A stretch of 64,000 nt of DNA from Symbiodinium sp. CCMP2592 (GCA_905221615.1 CAJNDT010002779.1:1481501-1545500); one strand, 5' to 3'; numbered from the stretch's first letter, positions 1 through 11,079 are shown. Notes: generated from the letters alone by a model not told the origin. Numbers and translations are program-made.

Positions 1-46
1 AAGTATAGTCCCCTACCCCCCTCCCCCCTAACCCCCCTAAGGGTCC

Positions 47-137
47 CTATCCAAAATAATCATCTACATAACTGCTATCCTAAGCCTAAGTACATGATTT
101 TGGGGCCCTTTGGACCCTTAGGGTCCCGTGGGGTATT
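47..137. repeat. Dispersed repeat family M, copy 1
   Basis: This stretch, with CTACATAACTGCTATCC followed by CCTTTGGACCCTTAGGG, recurs in diverged form at 58264-58345 (CTACATAATTACTATCC, then CCTTTGGACCTTTGGGG). Same order and similar spacing indicate one dispersed family. Confidence 0.55.
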
Positions 138-569
138 GGAGTCGTTGGCTTCTGGACAAACAGAGGTGGCCTACGTGGGCCACGCGAGACCAGGAAAAAA
201 CTCCTCTGTAGGATTTATATAAGGGGTCCATAGGGTCTAGGATTTAGGGGTTCAGGGGTTTGGGGGTTTAGGGGCAGAACCTAACGCATTACCATACTTT
301 TTTGCACATGTTCGGCGGAATGAAACACTATGACTATTCTAGATGTTGACCCTAATCTTCCTTTTAAGGCCTCTTCCCGCATCCTGGAGTCACCGTAAGG
401 GTTTCCGCAACCTGAAAAGACATGAAACCGCTGAAATCCTAAACCCTAAACCGCCGTAGTCACCAAAAATACGTCCCAGCTCCTTGCATCCCTCTGCCCT
501 TGCCCCTGGCGAGCAAGACGGCTTTCAAGCTTCCGGTTTCTGGGCTTCGGGCTGCCGGGTGTCGAATAT

Positions 570-678
570 CCCAGAGACTCCAATATCCTTTAATTAAGAT
601 TTATACCTTAAATAACAATGGGATCCTTAATATGGTTTAAGGAATATTCCTTAATTAAGGGGTATTGGAGTCTCTGGG
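570..678. repeat. MITE-like foldback element, family A copy 1
   Basis: About 109 bp with perfect terminal inverted repeats CCCAGAGACTCCAATA and TATTGGAGTCTCTGGG. The AT-rich interior itself is partly palindromic (TTAATTAAG to CTTAATTAA). It has no coding capacity. A second full copy lies at 1812-1914, so this is a dispersed family. Confidence 0.8.
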
Positions 679-1387
679 ACCAAGAGCCCGAAAACCCTAA
701 GCCCTGTACTAAGACCTGAACCCTCAAGGGATTTCAGGGCACGGGCTGTAGAACCCTATGGGATGGGCTAAGCAGCTTCAACTAAAGAGCGGTGCATCAT
801 GTCACCATCACTGGGTTGTGCTTTAAAGCCTTTGAAAACTATTTATGAAGAGGTTCCCTTTATAAGGAAATAAGGGATCATGATTGATAACAATGGCAGG
901 ATAGCAACGACACTCGCACAAACCGCAGCACCATGCGCTATCCATGTCTTTAGAATTCCGTGCGCTGCATGGCCACAAGCTGCGCACGGCAAAGAGAAAG
1001 CCAGACAACGAAAAGAGACGAATGGAGTGGGAGATGGGCATGGACAAGAGAGGGATGCGGAGGAGTGTGCATGTTCAAAGCTTAGCCACAGGCAGTACTG
1101 CCAGGAGCACATCATTGTCCTTACTACCCTGCTGCCATTATCATCATCGCCAGCACATGTTGCCATCATGACCAGCATGATCACAATGCCGGTCATCACC
1201 ATCACGAGTGCACTCAGCAGCATCAAGACCTTCATCAACAACATAATATTCTGGATTTCGGTCAAGGAATTTAATTTCAGTTGCCACAATAAGGATCTAT
1301 GGTAAGTAACATGGTGTCTGTATTCTGGTAATGCGAATTAAATCCTGTAACAAGAACCTGTTCTTCTGCTTCTACATCACCATCATC

Positions 1388-1514
1388 CCTAAACCCTAAA
1401 CCCTTAAACCCTTAAACCCTTAAACCCTAAACCCTAAACCCTTAAACCCTAAACCCTTAAACCCTTAAACCCTAAACCCTGAACCCTAAACCCTAAACCC
1501 TAAACCCTAAACCA
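1388..1514 (+). repeat. Interstitial telomere-like array (CCCTAAA strand)
   Basis: About 17 tandem heptamer-like units of CCCTAAA, with single-base length variants (CCCTTAAA) and one CCCTGAA. It is interstitial, since ordinary sequence lies on both sides, so it is not the chromosome end. Confidence 0.85.
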
Positions 1515-1577
1515 TGTTAGTGGTTCAAGGCCTGGTCGAGGTCACGTCGAGCTCTACATGCTTTATAGTCGGGTGCT

Positions 1578-1700
1578 TGGGGTTTAGGGGCTTAGGGGTT
1601 CTAGGGGGTTTAGGGTTTAGGGGTTCAGGGGTTGAGGGTTTTAGGGTTCAGGGGTTCAAGGGTTTAGGGGTTTAGGGGTGTAGGGCCTAGGGGGTTTAGG
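1578..1700 (-). repeat. Interstitial telomere-like tract (TTTAGGG strand)
   Basis: Degenerate GGGTTTAGGG / GGGGTTCAGGG units on the strand opposite to the array at 1388-1514, only about 60 bp away, so the two tracts are in inverted orientation. Confidence 0.75.
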
Positions 1701-1811
1701 ATCGAAGCTTCTACGAGAAGAAGCCCGACACTGCCGGGAAAGCTATATGCCCCCAGTCAAGATGCAGGTGTTGGTTGAAGGCCTGCGGCGGAGGCAAGGC
1801 TTCAAGTAGTG

Positions 1812-1914
1812 CCCAGAGACTCCAATATCCCTTAATTAAGGAATATACTTATAGTAGGATCCTTAATATGATTTAAGGTATATTCCCAAATTAAGGAATA
1901 TTGGAGTCTCTGGG
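1812..1914. repeat. MITE-like foldback element, family A copy 2
   Basis: About 103 bp with terminal inverted repeats CCCAGAGACTCCAATA / TATTGGAGTCTCTGGG identical to those at 570-678. The interior is also shared (CCTTAATATG-TTTAAGG). Partial right-end relatives (TTAAGGGGTATTTTGCTCT) occur near 30640-30690 and 54950-55000. Confidence 0.8.
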
Positions 1915-2780
1915 AGGGGCTAGAAGGCTCAACCGATGTCAAGGGAATGGGCAGGCAACCTCTAAAGTTTGCGCCTAAGCACTCAAAACTTGAGGACCCC
2001 TGCAAAAACATTAGCTACAAGAGGCCAACCCTAAAGCCTAAAACCCTAACCCTGAACACCGTGATTCCCCAAGCTCGCCAGGGCGGCTTCATAGCATAGC
2101 CGAACCTGTGGCTGACAGAACGGCTGCCGTTTAGGATTAGGGTTTTGCTTGGGGCTTTAGGGTTTATTGCTTGAGAGTTTAGGTTTCTGCATCGGAGCTT
2201 CTTGGGAATTGCTAGGACCTTCAATGAATGAGTTTAGCCTGGCAGGATTCGGCAGACTCAGCTCCGTAGTATTGGGCTTAGTGTTCTTTTGCACACGTGT
2301 TTTCCAGACCGGAAAGGGATGTTCATTGTACATATAAACTACAAGATACATACTCAGCCACGACCAATGTAACTTGAATTGCGAAGTTGAAGCCTAGTTG
2401 GAAGCTCTTCGAGCATCCTACTATTTGGGGTTCGGGACGCATTCCCAGGGTTCAGGACGACGACAACAATGTAAGCCTCTCTGTCTCGAACTCAAAGCTC
2501 CCCCGCTCATACCCCAAACCTTGCCGCAGGCTACCACGACCTCCTTGCTGTTCAGGGTTGGGGTTTAGGGTTTACCCAGAGGCCCCAGAGCAGTTCCTTT
2601 TTGGGATTCCGTTATAGGATTCTGAATGATATGAACCCCAAAGCGGAACTACTTTGGGGCCCTTGATTAGATGTTCAAAAATCTTAGATAGGTATACTGT
2701 GAGACCCTACGTGACAACAGAGACGAATGTACCGATCCAAAACCACTGGCTACGGGCGCAGCATGCTACGCCTGAGCCCC

Positions 2781-3062
2781 ACTTGGAGGTTCATGGGGTA
2801 CTTAAAAGGGTCCCTTTAGAGGGATCTATAGGGGTTCTATAAGGGTATAGGGTTTAGGGCCTACTTGGAGGCTCATGGGTACTTGTAAGGGTCCCTTTAA
2901 AGGGATCTTTAGGGATTCTATAAAGGTATATAAGGTTTAGGACCTACTTGGAGGTTCATGGGTACTCATAAGTAGGGTTTTGAGTAGGGTAACTATGCTT
3001 ACAACCCATATTAGTATTAGGGGACTCATAATCCCACTGAAAACTACCCGTGGACCTCCAAG
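2781..3062. repeat. Family E: tandem half-elements plus one complete foldback
   Basis: Three direct copies of ACTTGGAGGTTCATGGG-like sequence start at about 2781, 2863 and 2946, a period of about 83 bp. The third copy also has its inverted partner (GTGGACCTCCAAG, ending 3062), giving a complete ~117 bp foldback. No coding content. Confidence 0.7.
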
Positions 3063-3157
3063 CAGAACAAGAAAAAACCCCAAACCCTAAATCGTGGAAG
3101 ACGCAAACTCGTGACAAGATGAAACTCCAATGCTTCGGCACATAACTCTTAGGGTTT

Positions 3158-3235
3158 AGGGTTTCTAGACCCAAGAGTAACCTAGGAATAAAAAGGGTGC
3201 CCTTTTTGGAAGGGAATAAGGGCCTACTCTAGAAC
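3158..3235. repeat. MITE-like element, family F copy 1 (short)
   Basis: AGACCCAAGAGTAACCTAGG plus the AATAAAAAGGGTGCCC motif, then GGGAATAAGGGCCTACTCT. Longer relatives lie at 5362, 10343, 56297 and 60151. This copy lacks the middle. Confidence 0.65.
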
Positions 3236-3519
3236 CTAGGTTTAGGGTTTGGACTTGTCTTCCAAGAACCAACTAGCGATAAATTAGCTAAAGTACAACA
3301 CTGAACAATCCTAAACCCTAAACCTTTGAAAAACAAGACCGAGACCCCAAAACCCTAAACCGTAATCCCATATTATGTCTTGCAGGCTATTTTCCCTAAA
3401 CCTTAAACCCTAACCCCCAAACCCAACAACCTCACCAAAATCCACGCCAGGTCACCGAGGATAAATCGCCCGGCTGTACGCCGGATCCTTCAGGTCGTTG
3501 ATGCGCTCCTGGAGCCAGT

Positions 3520-3570
3520 TTTTCATACATACATACATCCGTGCATGCATACATGCATACATATAGGTAT
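3520..3570. repeat. CATA/CATG microsatellite
   Basis: Short run of CATACATACATA mixed with CATGCATACATG. Confidence 0.8.
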
Positions 3571-4044
3571 ATACATACAACATTTTGGGGCTTAGGGGTT
3601 TAGGGTCTTCGCAGCCACAGCTTTGCAGTTTACGGTTCAGCGCTATGGGTTTTTGGAGCTTACGGGTCTTGGGCTTCACATCTGTGACTACGTTTGGGGC
3701 TTCGGGCGCCTAGGACCCGCGGCATTTCGGATCTCATACCTTAGCTCGCCCCGCTGTCGGAAGCAGAAGCGCACGAATTCAAAAGGACTCATGAAAGAAT
3801 ATTCTTGATGGGGTACAAACTACACAGGTAGTTTAGCCTAAACCCGAAACAGCGGTAGTGTCTCGCATGTTTTTGCTCGCCCGCGTTCAGACTGGACACC
3901 AACATAGCCGAAGAAGAAGAAGAAGACCCTAAACCGTATGCTAGCCATCACGACACCCTAATACACGCCAAACCCTGAACTCAAACACGAACCCTCGACT
4001 CCAAAACCCTGAACTCCTAAAGACTTTGGCACATACAGGGAACT

Positions 4045-4129
4045 CCAGAAAGTTGGAATATGGTTTCACGGTAGGATACACTATAATTTACCATAGAAGG
4101 GTTAGGATAATCATATTCCAACTTTCTGG
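4045..4129. repeat. MITE-like foldback element, family B copy 1
   Basis: 85 bp with perfect terminal inverted repeats CCAGAAAGTTGGAATAT / ATATTCCAACTTTCTGG around an AT-rich centre (TATAATTTACCATAG). Further copies at 7915, 31468 and 39853. It is as long as a pre-miRNA-like hairpin. Confidence 0.8.
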
Positions 4130-4327
4130 CTTTTACCTTAAGAGGTCTGACTGACTCTTTTGTGTAACGTAAGCAGGACCAAGGAATAGCGTTCAAACTA
4201 TCAAGGACCCTGTGCTTCGTGCTTCAGGCTGGTGATCTCATAATAACGTAACATAATGTTACAGAAAAACTTGCATATTCCCATACAAGAAAATTTTGTA
4301 ACGTAACATGATATGCCACACCATAAT

Positions 4328-4554
4328 GTACAACAACCCCTAAACCCTAAACCTGAAACCCCTAAACCCTAAACCTGAAACCCCTAAACCCTAAACCCTA
4401 AACCCTAAACCCCTAAACCCTAAACCCTACACCCCTAAAGCCTAAACCTGAAACCCCTAAACCCTAAACCCTAAACCCTAAACCCTAAACCCTTAAACCC
4501 TAAACCCTAAACCCTTAAACCCTAAACCCGAAACCCCTAAACCCTAAACCCTAA
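4328..4554 (+). repeat. Interstitial telomere-like array (CCCTAAA strand)
   Basis: About 30 units of CCCTAAA with insertions of CCTGAAACCCCTAAA at nearly regular spacing, which suggests a higher-order unit inside the array. Confidence 0.85.
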
Positions 4555-4655
4555 CATGGTGAAATCTCCCACCCTTTCCGGGCTCCTGGGCAAGCTTGAG
4601 TTCCCTGGCCGCTCGTCGCTGCACAGTTTGCGGATCCTGTTGCAGCCGATCCCCA

Positions 4656-4787
4656 CTTGGAGGGTCAGGGGCCTTAGTAACTGGTTATTTTAGGGACTTA
4701 TAAGTACCATAACCCCAATTAGGGTCCCTTTTAGGGTGCTTATAAGTCTACTTACTACCTACTTACTAAGTCCCCCGACCCTCCAAG
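4656..4787. repeat. MITE-like foldback element, family E copy with altered arms
   Basis: Left arm CTTGGAGGGTCAGGGGCC and right arm ending GACCCTCCAAG. Compared with other family E copies the arm sequence differs, but both arms changed together, so the hairpin is kept. Confidence 0.7.
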
Positions 4788-4792
4788 CAAGG

Positions 4793-4879
4793 TCCCTTTT
4801 CGGGTCCTTATTATATGCAATACGGCACCCGCTATTTAGGGTACCCAAAAAGGGGCCATAATTTTGACAACCACCCATT
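4793..4879. repeat. MITE-like element, family G copy 1 (left end missing)
   Basis: The right end CATAATTTTGACAACCACCCA and interior TACGGCACC-TTAGGGTACCC match the complete copy at 37712-37812. The left terminal repeat is absent. Confidence 0.65.
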
Positions 4880-5361
4880 TAGGGTTTGGAGTTCAGGAAG
4901 GTTTGGGCTTGAAGGTTAATTAATGGGTTAGGGTTGCTTGTAGCTTTGCAAGACGTGGCCAGGCTGGGTCAGAGCTTTGAAATCGTCTTCCATCTCGACG
5001 AAGGTTCTGGCACCAGCTTTAAAGATCAGAGTATTATTATCGTTCACGACAATGGCACCCTTCTCTCGGCCACGGCGGCAAGCTTGGAAGCAATCGCCGA
5101 TTCTACGGCTAGTATTTAGACTAGAGTGCTTGGGTAAATCATGGTACACGATTACGTACTAATTTTATGAGTTTTCCGACCCCTGCAGTATCACATCAGA
5201 CATCCTCAACTCTTAATCCAAATATCCCGAACCTCGTATATCCGACAACGAAGCCGCAAACCCCTGATGGCCCGAACCGTGAATCCCTGAAGAGCCTCGT
5301 GAAACCTACAAAGAGGCTGCTTAGCAACTCGAAAGTCACACGATATGATTATGATAATCTA

Positions 5362-5471
5362 GGCCCAGTAACCTAGGAATAAAAAGGGCTCCCTTTTTGG
5401 TATTGGTTAACTTAAACTACAGTTTATAAGGAACCCAGGACTACAAAAAGGGAATAAGGCTACTACTGGGC
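5362..5471. repeat. MITE-like element, family F copy 2
   Basis: GCCCAGTAACCTAGGAATAA at one end, and AAAAAGGGAATAAGG-CTACTACTGGGC at the other. The outermost GCCCAGTA / TACTGGGC is an inverted repeat. Confidence 0.7.
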
Positions 5472-5737
5472 AGCCTAGCAGTTAATCCGGAACCCAGAGG
5501 AACAGTATTGATCCAGTACTTATCCCCATAGCACGCCCAACCTTAAACCCTAGCTCTACTCTTGTGGCCTCCACGACAGGGGCGTCCTCAGCGTCCACCT
5601 GCAGCAGCTTTGATTTCTTGCAAGACTCTTCCCGTCGGCAAAGAAACCCTTAAACAACCTGAACCTCAGTCAACCAACTGGACCCTGAATTGTCCTAACC
5701 TACATGCTAAACCCCAAGACCTGAACCCTTGACCCTA

Positions 5738-5845
5738 ATGTAGGGACCTGATTAAGAAACCCTGGACCTATAACCCCAAAATAGTAGTATTCATATGAGG
5801 AACCCTAATAAAGGCCCAAGGTTTCTTAATCAGGCTCCTACATTA
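5738..5845. repeat. MITE-like foldback element, family I
   Basis: About 108 bp with terminal inverted repeats AATGTAGGGACCTGATTAAG / CTTAATCAGGCTCCTACATT, 19 of 20 matching. The interior is AT-rich. No second copy was seen in this window. Confidence 0.7.
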
Positions 5846-5974
5846 AGCCTAGACTTAGACCCTCCTATACCGCATAAATAAACCCAAAATCGTAGATCTC
5901 GGAATTATCGACTTCTGCCTCGGGGGTTTCGGGCGCTTTGCCCGACTCACCGAAGATGCGGGCGCGAGCCTGGG

Positions 5975-6100
5975 ATAGGGTTTACGGATTTAGGGTTTCG
6001 GGGTTTCGGGGTTTAGGGTTTATAGGGGTTTAGGGTTCAGGGGTTTACGGGTTTACGGGTTTAGGGTTTAGGGCTTCGGGGTTTTAGGTTTCGGGATTCG
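5975..6100 (-). repeat. Interstitial telomere-like tract (TTTAGGG strand)
   Basis: Degenerate run of GGGTTTAGGG, GGGTTTCGGGG and GGGTTTACGG units. It is less regular than the array at 4328-4554. Confidence 0.7.
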
Positions 6101-6142
6101 GATACAGGGCTGTGTTTCAAGAGCTTGGAGCTTAGCTTTAGC

Positions 6143-6233
6143 CTCCATTGTAGTTCCTTTTCGGTTTAACCAAATATATAATTAGGATCCTATAAGGTAG
6201 CCCCAAAACCCTAAACCCTAAACTACAATGGAG
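6143..6233. repeat. MITE-like foldback element, family P copy 1
   Basis: Terminal repeats CTCCATTGTAGTTCC / ACTACAATGGAG. The internal string GGTTTAACC at about 6172 is the unmodified form of GGTTTAATTAACC found in the copies at 24448 and 24841. An end fragment with CTCCATTGTAGC lies at 7787-7806. Confidence 0.7.
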
Positions 6234-6336
6234 ACTTTCGGTATATTATAGGGCTTCTCTGGGCTTTCAGACCAGAAGGGTTCTCAGGGGCCCTTAAGGA
6301 TCCATAGAGCGAGCGGGACTTGGGACTCACCCGAAG

Positions 6337-6422
6337 CCCCAAAGTAAGTAGAATAATGGCCCTTTATAGGTATTGGGTCATTATTTTACTCACTTGGGGA
6401 GGGGGGGGGGGGGGGGGGGGGG
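6337..6422. repeat. Short foldback followed by poly-G run
   Basis: CCCCAAAGTAAGTAGAATAAT at 6337 is matched by the inverted ATTATTTTACTCACTTGGGG ending at about 6399. An uninterrupted G run extends to 6422. Confidence 0.65.
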
Positions 6423-6879
6423 TTAGACAGGGTGAAGGAAGGCGGATGTGGGCTCTGGAGTGGATCTAGGATTTGGACTGGATCAGGGTGAGCGCTGTGG
6501 GGCGTTGGTGCCCTGGACCCTGAACCCCCAAGCCCGAAGTGCTGCTTGTTCTGCTTCTTCTGATTTTCAGTTGACGGCACGGGAAGTGCAAAAGACAACG
6601 GAAAGTTCAGGGTTCAGGAACTACGATGGGGTGGAATGAGCGTGTTTAGGGAAAGTTTAGGGCATAGGGGTTGAAATAAACAGGTCTATGGTTTCCAATA
6701 TGATCAGGGATACGGGTTCAAAGTTGTAGGCTTGTAGGTTCGGGTTTTTGAAGCCACTTGAATTCCAGAACACGCGCCTGGAGGTAGTAGCGCTCGCGCT
6801 CTTCCAGGGGTAGCCTGGTCTCCAAAAAACGCGAGACAGAAGTGCAGGTGTATGTCCGTGTGCACATTAATGTAAAAAT

Positions 6880-7035
6880 TTGTATACATATATATATATA
6901 CATGTATACATCTGCATGTATGTATGTATGTATGTATGTACATTGGTAGGTATGTACATAGGTAGGTCGGTAGGTAGGTAGGTAGGTAGGTAAGTAGGGA
7001 GGTAGATAGGTAGGTAGGTATGTATATATAACTAT
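6880..7035. repeat. Compound microsatellite (TA, GTAT, GTAG)
   Basis: TATATATA is followed by GTATGTATGTAT and GGTAGGTAGGTA runs. The open frames over it on the minus strand (Tyr/Thr-rich) are products of the repeat, not genes. Confidence 0.9.
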
Positions 7036-7502
7036 GCGCGTGTAGATACGCACGTGTATACAATCATGCAGGCTTCTGTTTGGCTTGCTTGTTCGCAACG
7101 TCAACGGAAGGATCCTACGATCTACAGGGTGCTTGTCACTTTCCCAAGCTCCCCTGTTGGGTTTTGGGGTTTAGGATGTAGGAATTAGGGTTTAGCAGGC
7201 GGGCGTGCTGCAGCATCGGACTGCTTTCACTTGTGTGCGGTACAGGCAGGAAGGGTATAGAGCGGAAAAGAAATCGAACACTCAGACTCGACTGTTTCTT
7301 TGAGCTGGAAGACGATATGCAGTATGGCTCTATTGAAAAATACCCCACATGAACACAGCCCAACTGGACCCTCGCCGACATTCCTAATTTACAAGGAGCC
7401 CGCTCTACACTCACCGAAGACACGTATATAGAAGCGACTTTACAATACTACACGGACAGAGACAGGCGATGCATAATGCCAACCACACAAATTCAAATGG
7501 CA

Positions 7503-7595
7503 GTTTCCGAGAATTAGGGGTGCCTTATTCTGGGGTCCTTATAATAAGGATGTTACTATTTAGGTACTATATTGGGGTCCCCGATTTTCGGAAAC
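7503..7595. repeat. MITE-like foldback element, family C copy 1
   Basis: AGTTTCCGAGAATTAGGGG at the left and CCCCGATTTTCGGAAACT at the right, around CCTTATAATAAGGATG. Relatives at 30864, 34354, 41865, 44888 and 45071. Confidence 0.75.
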
Positions 7596-7914
7596 TCCCA
7601 AATACTGACACAACAAGTGCCGACAACGAACAGCACTGCCAAGTTGTGTGATACCCGTGGCTGAAAGGTCGGCAAACTCAGGAGAACGGCATACAGTTCT
7701 GAAGATCGTCGGAGGCTGACCGTAAACATGAGATCCTGAACCCGAAATTCCTGACACACCAAAAAGTACGAGACCGTACTTGTGGTCTCCATTGTAGCTC
7801 CTTTTCAGGTAGCCGGTCACCCAAACACACTCCGGCGACAAGAAGCCTGGGCCCTGTGAAGCCCTCACCACCTCAACCGTGAAATCCCTGAACCCTCAAA
7901 CCCTAAGGTAGAAG

Positions 7915-7999
7915 CCAGAAAGTTGGAATATGATTATCCTAATCCTTCTATGGTAAATTATAGGGTATCCTACCATGAAACCATATTCCAACTTTCTGG
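7915..7999. repeat. MITE-like foldback element, family B copy 2 (inverted)
   Basis: Same terminal repeats CCAGAAAGTTGGAATAT / ATATTCCAACTTTCTGG as at 4045. The interior (CCTTCTATGGTAAATTATAG) is the reverse complement of copy 1. Confidence 0.8.
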
Positions 8000-8214
8000 A
8001 GTTTCCTATGATCAAGAAAGACCCAGAACTCCAAACCGAAAGCCTCAAACACTAAACCCCAAATCCCAGACCGTAAATCTTATAAGCCTTACACTTACAC
8101 CCTGAAGCTGAAACCCTAAACCCTAAACCCCCATAGTCGGGTCACCCTTCTAAACCCCGTCTCCCACGAACCCCAAACCCCTATACATTCTATAAACCCA
8201 AACCGAAAGCCTCC

Positions 8215-8300
8215 ACCCTAACCCCTAAACCCCTAAACCCTAAAGCCCTAAACCCTAAACCCTAAAGCCCTAAACCCCTAAGCCCCTAAACCCTAATACC
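8215..8300 (+). repeat. Interstitial telomere-like array (CCCTAAA strand)
   Basis: Units of CCCTAAA mixed with CCCTAAAG and CCCCTAAA, about 10 copies. Confidence 0.75.
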
Positions 8301-8383
8301 CATAATAAGGAATATACCAATATAATTCCTATAGTCTAGAGTCCTTAAGGTAATGCAGGATTTATATCATCAACCGTATTCTA
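8300..8383. repeat. MITE-like element, family D fragment
   Basis: GGAATATACC-ATTCC-AGAGTCCTTA followed by the right end GGTAATGCAGGATTTATATC. The left terminal repeat is missing. Confidence 0.6.
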
Positions 8384-8820
8384 TAAACCCTAACAGATTG
8401 CCTCGACGGATCGATCTTGGCCGCGGTCGGCTCGGATTCGTCCCCGCTGCTCTTCGGGACCTCCTCGCCCTCGGCCTGACGAGGTTACTCGAAGGCAGGG
8501 GCCTTACAGTAAAAGCCCAAGAGTTGGAAACCCCATAGCCTCAATCCTTAAGGGAATCCCAGCACTATTTGGCCTTAATCCGGCTTCCAACTTTCTGGGG
8601 TTTATCATAATAATTAGAATAAGGGTTTGGGGGCGCATTATTACTAGAATGAGGCCCTGACGGATTTTCGGGTTATCTGGTTGAGAATAGAATGGGATTG
8701 TAGAGGGATTTCATATCCCAAAGAGGTTAAAGGTTACCTGCTCTACTGCTACTATAGGCTTTGTGGAGGGACGGCCTGACAGATCTCCCTAAGGGCCTTT
8801 AAATAGAGCGTCATACTGTT

Positions 8821-8912
8821 GATGGACAAAATCCTGCAGTACCCATTCTAATGAATATACCATAGTTCCCATAGTTTAGAGTCCTTAGGGTCATGCAGGA
8901 TTTTGTCCATCA
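8821..8912. repeat. MITE-like foldback element, family D variant arms
   Basis: Perfect arms TGATGGACAAAATCCTGCA / TGCAGGATTTTGTCCATCA around GAATATACCATAGTTCC. The centre matches other family D copies, but both arms share a replacement (GGACAAAA in place of TATAAA). Confidence 0.75.
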
Positions 8913-8918
8913 GCCGTA

Positions 8919-9031
8919 ACTTGGAGGTTCAGGCGTAGTTATAAGTGGGGCTATAAGTCCCCTACTATGGGCTATAGGTATAGTTACCCTACTTTTAACC
9001 CTACGTATAAGTACCCATGAACCTCCAAGTA
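8919..9031. repeat. MITE-like foldback element, family E copy
   Basis: ACTTGGAGGTTCAGG at the left and CCATGAACCTCCAAGT at the right. It abuts the family D element at 8821-8912 almost directly. Confidence 0.75.
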
Positions 9032-9114
9032 CGGTCCTTCATGGCGGGTATTTGGGGGATATTAGAGGGTACTTGGGGGGTCTAGGTATAGGCTTCTCTG
9101 GAGCTCGGGGTTTG

Positions 9115-9310
9115 GGTTTTTTTGGGGTTTTGGGGGTTTTCGGGTTTTCGGATTTTGGGGTTTAGGGTTTAGGGGCTGCTGGGTTATGCTGCGTTTTGGG
9201 GTTTTGGGTGTGGGTTTAAGGTTTTCGGGTAGGGGGGTTTGGGTTCGGGTTTAGAGCTTTGGGTTTTCGGTTCGGGCTTGGGGTTCAGGGTTTGAGGTTC
9301 AGGGCTTGGG
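9115..9310 (-). repeat. G/T-rich telomere-like degenerate tract
   Basis: Runs of GGGTTTTGGGG, TTTCGGGTTTTCGG and GGGTTTAGGG without a stable unit. Confidence 0.6.
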
Positions 9311-9351
9311 GCTTTAGAGTTTCGGCCGGACAGGGCTACTGTTTAGGTACT

Positions 9352-9426
9352 GCCCCCATACAGTAAGAGTAAGGTCCTAATACATCGATACTATGAATAT
9401 TGATCAACTATAACTGAGTGGGGGCC
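9352..9426. repeat. Dispersed element family K, copy 1
   Basis: GCCCCCATACAGTAAGAGT, GGTCCTAATACATC, TATGAATATTGATCAACTA and CTGAGTGGGGGCC occur in this order. The same order recurs at 53890-53983 with an extra ~25 bp. Confidence 0.6.
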
Positions 9427-10342
9427 GTACCCAAGCTACTGTAATGATCACATGAAGTAGAGCTACGAGGATCACTTTATTTGGAGTTACTCGGTTACGC
9501 GAAGCAGGGCTACTGTACGGGTGCGGGCGCACGGGGCGGCGCATTGCTTTCGTACAGAAAATTTGCGCGACAGAGTCTTGGCACGATTTCGGCCAAAAAA
9601 ACAAGTTTGCGGACATACTGCAAGGGCTACTACAAGCGCTACTGTAAGGGTTACTATAACAGACTATGTTAAGAGTTGCTTGAAGGGCGTACATTAGGGG
9701 TAATTCTAGCAAGGTTGACGACATTTCGAGCTACTATACGGTTTACCCGGTTACTTTGAAGAGGTTACCATGCGTGTGGTACTTTAGCTCGGCCCGAAAG
9801 GCTTATTTAGAGGCCGGGACAGCTAGAATAGGGTTTAGGGTTTATGCTTTAGCGTTTAGGGTGTAGGGGTTTAGGGTTTAGGTGCTACACCCGAAGAGCT
9901 GAGACGTCTGCACCCTAGAACCCTAAATCCCTGAATGCCTGATCTCCCAACCACATAAATACACCCTAAGATCCTACCACGCCCTGCAAACCCGAAATCG
10001 CCTAATACACCCTCAACCCCAAAATCCCCTGACCGAACATTCGTATCATAAACATCTACCATACTGGACTTACTGCCCTTGCCCCACACCCCCCGAACCG
10101 AACCCTTTCGTCTACCCTTCCAAATTCTAAATCCTGCACCCTACGACCCTAAAGCCTAAACCCCTTAAACCCCAAACAAACTCATTGAACCACCCCCTTC
10201 CTTTTGTCCCAGCCCTGGCCTGTCTCCGTTGCATCACCTGGTATGTAGCTCTTCGGTCTTTAGAACTCTAGTTTAAGGGCTTCGCCATTTTTGAGGCTGA
10301 AGCTGTTCGAGCTTGAGGGCTTTGGTGTTGATGTGGTTTCAC

Positions 10343-10440
10343 TAGACCCAAGAGTAACCTAGGAATAAAAAGGGTGCCCTTTTTGGTTTAAAGGGGCTTA
10401 TAAGGGAACCTGAACCCTAAAAAAGGGAATAAGGGCCTAA
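10343..10440. repeat. MITE-like element, family F copy 3
   Basis: AGACCCAAGAGTAACCTAGG at the start, GGGCTTATAAGGGAACCTGA in the middle, AAAAAAGGGAATAAGGGCC at the end. It lies immediately left of the central block. Confidence 0.7.
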
Positions 10441-10443
10441 TCC

Positions 10444-10530
10444 CTTCCCCTTAATATTAAAGGGTCGGGGCCCCCCCCCCCCTTCGCCCTAAATAAAAAC
10501 TCGAAAATGTTTTTATAATTAGGGGGGGTT
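10444..10530 (+). repeat. Block-edge repeat, left copy (family Q)
   Basis: CTTCCCCTTAAT at 10444 and GTTTTTATAATTAGGGGG at 10509 are 65 bp apart. The same two strings, same orientation and same 65-bp spacing, occur at 30293-30375. The two copies bracket the compositionally distinct central block. Confidence 0.6.
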
Positions 10531-10569
10531 GTTATCTCAATTCCTAGAAACACAGGTTCTACAAGTAAT

Positions 10570-10730
10570 TAAATGATGAAAATGATGACGATGAAAATGA
10601 TGATGACGATTACGGTGATGCTTGTTATGATGAAGATGGCGGTAGTGGTGGTGATGGTAATGATGACGATGATCATATGATGATGATGAAGAACATGATG
10701 ATGATGTTGTTGTTGATGATAGCAATGCTT
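10570..10730. repeat. ATG/GAT trinucleotide microsatellite
   Basis: GATGATGATGACGATGAAAATG-type repeat of about 160 bp. The His-rich and Ile-rich open frames over it are repeat artefacts. Confidence 0.9.
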
Positions 10731-10956
10731 CATGGTTGCACAAGTGCAGAAGAGCACATGTGGTGAATGCCAGAAGCTTGGAAATAACATGATAATTAAT
10801 CAAATATGATAGGAACTGATTAATTAATTAATGATGTTCCAAGATTCTGGCATTCGCTGCAAGTGCTTTGCTTCTGAAAGCTGTCAACAATCTGCCCGCT
10901 CCGCCACAGACAGGCAGCCTCAAGAAGAGGCCTTTGGGCCTCGCTTCAACAGGCTG

Positions 10957-10990
10957 TCACACACACACACACACTCACACTCACACTCAG
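10957..10990. repeat. CA microsatellite
   Basis: CACACACACACACACACTCACACTCACACTC. Confidence 0.9.
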
Positions 10991-11079
10991 ACAGACCAAC
11001 CGGAGCACTCAAACACAGACACCACTCACACACACTCACTGAGGAGGCAGACAGACAGCTGGAAGTGCTTCTTCGCTTC

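Larger units (their letters stand above)
1..10440. other. Left gene-free flank: degenerate telomere-like DNA with MITE-like elements
   Basis: I see no convincing gene here. All open frames are short and lack recognisable domains or codon structure. The background is text like CCCTAAACCC / GGGTTTAGGG with many one-base variants (CCCTGAACCC, CTTCGGGTTT) that switches strand repeatedly. Short inverted-repeat elements, listed separately, are embedded in it. Stretches between listed elements (for example 680-1380, 1920-2780, 3570-4040, 4880-5360, 6430-6880, 7040-7500, 9430-10340) hold only this background. Confidence 0.7.

Noticed and set aside
1388-1514. True chromosome end
   Set aside because: Telomere-like arrays are short, degenerate, in both orientations and flanked by other DNA; none runs to the window edge.
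6704-7104. Tyr/Thr-rich minus-strand frames
   Set aside because: Produced by the TA/GTAT/GTAG microsatellite.
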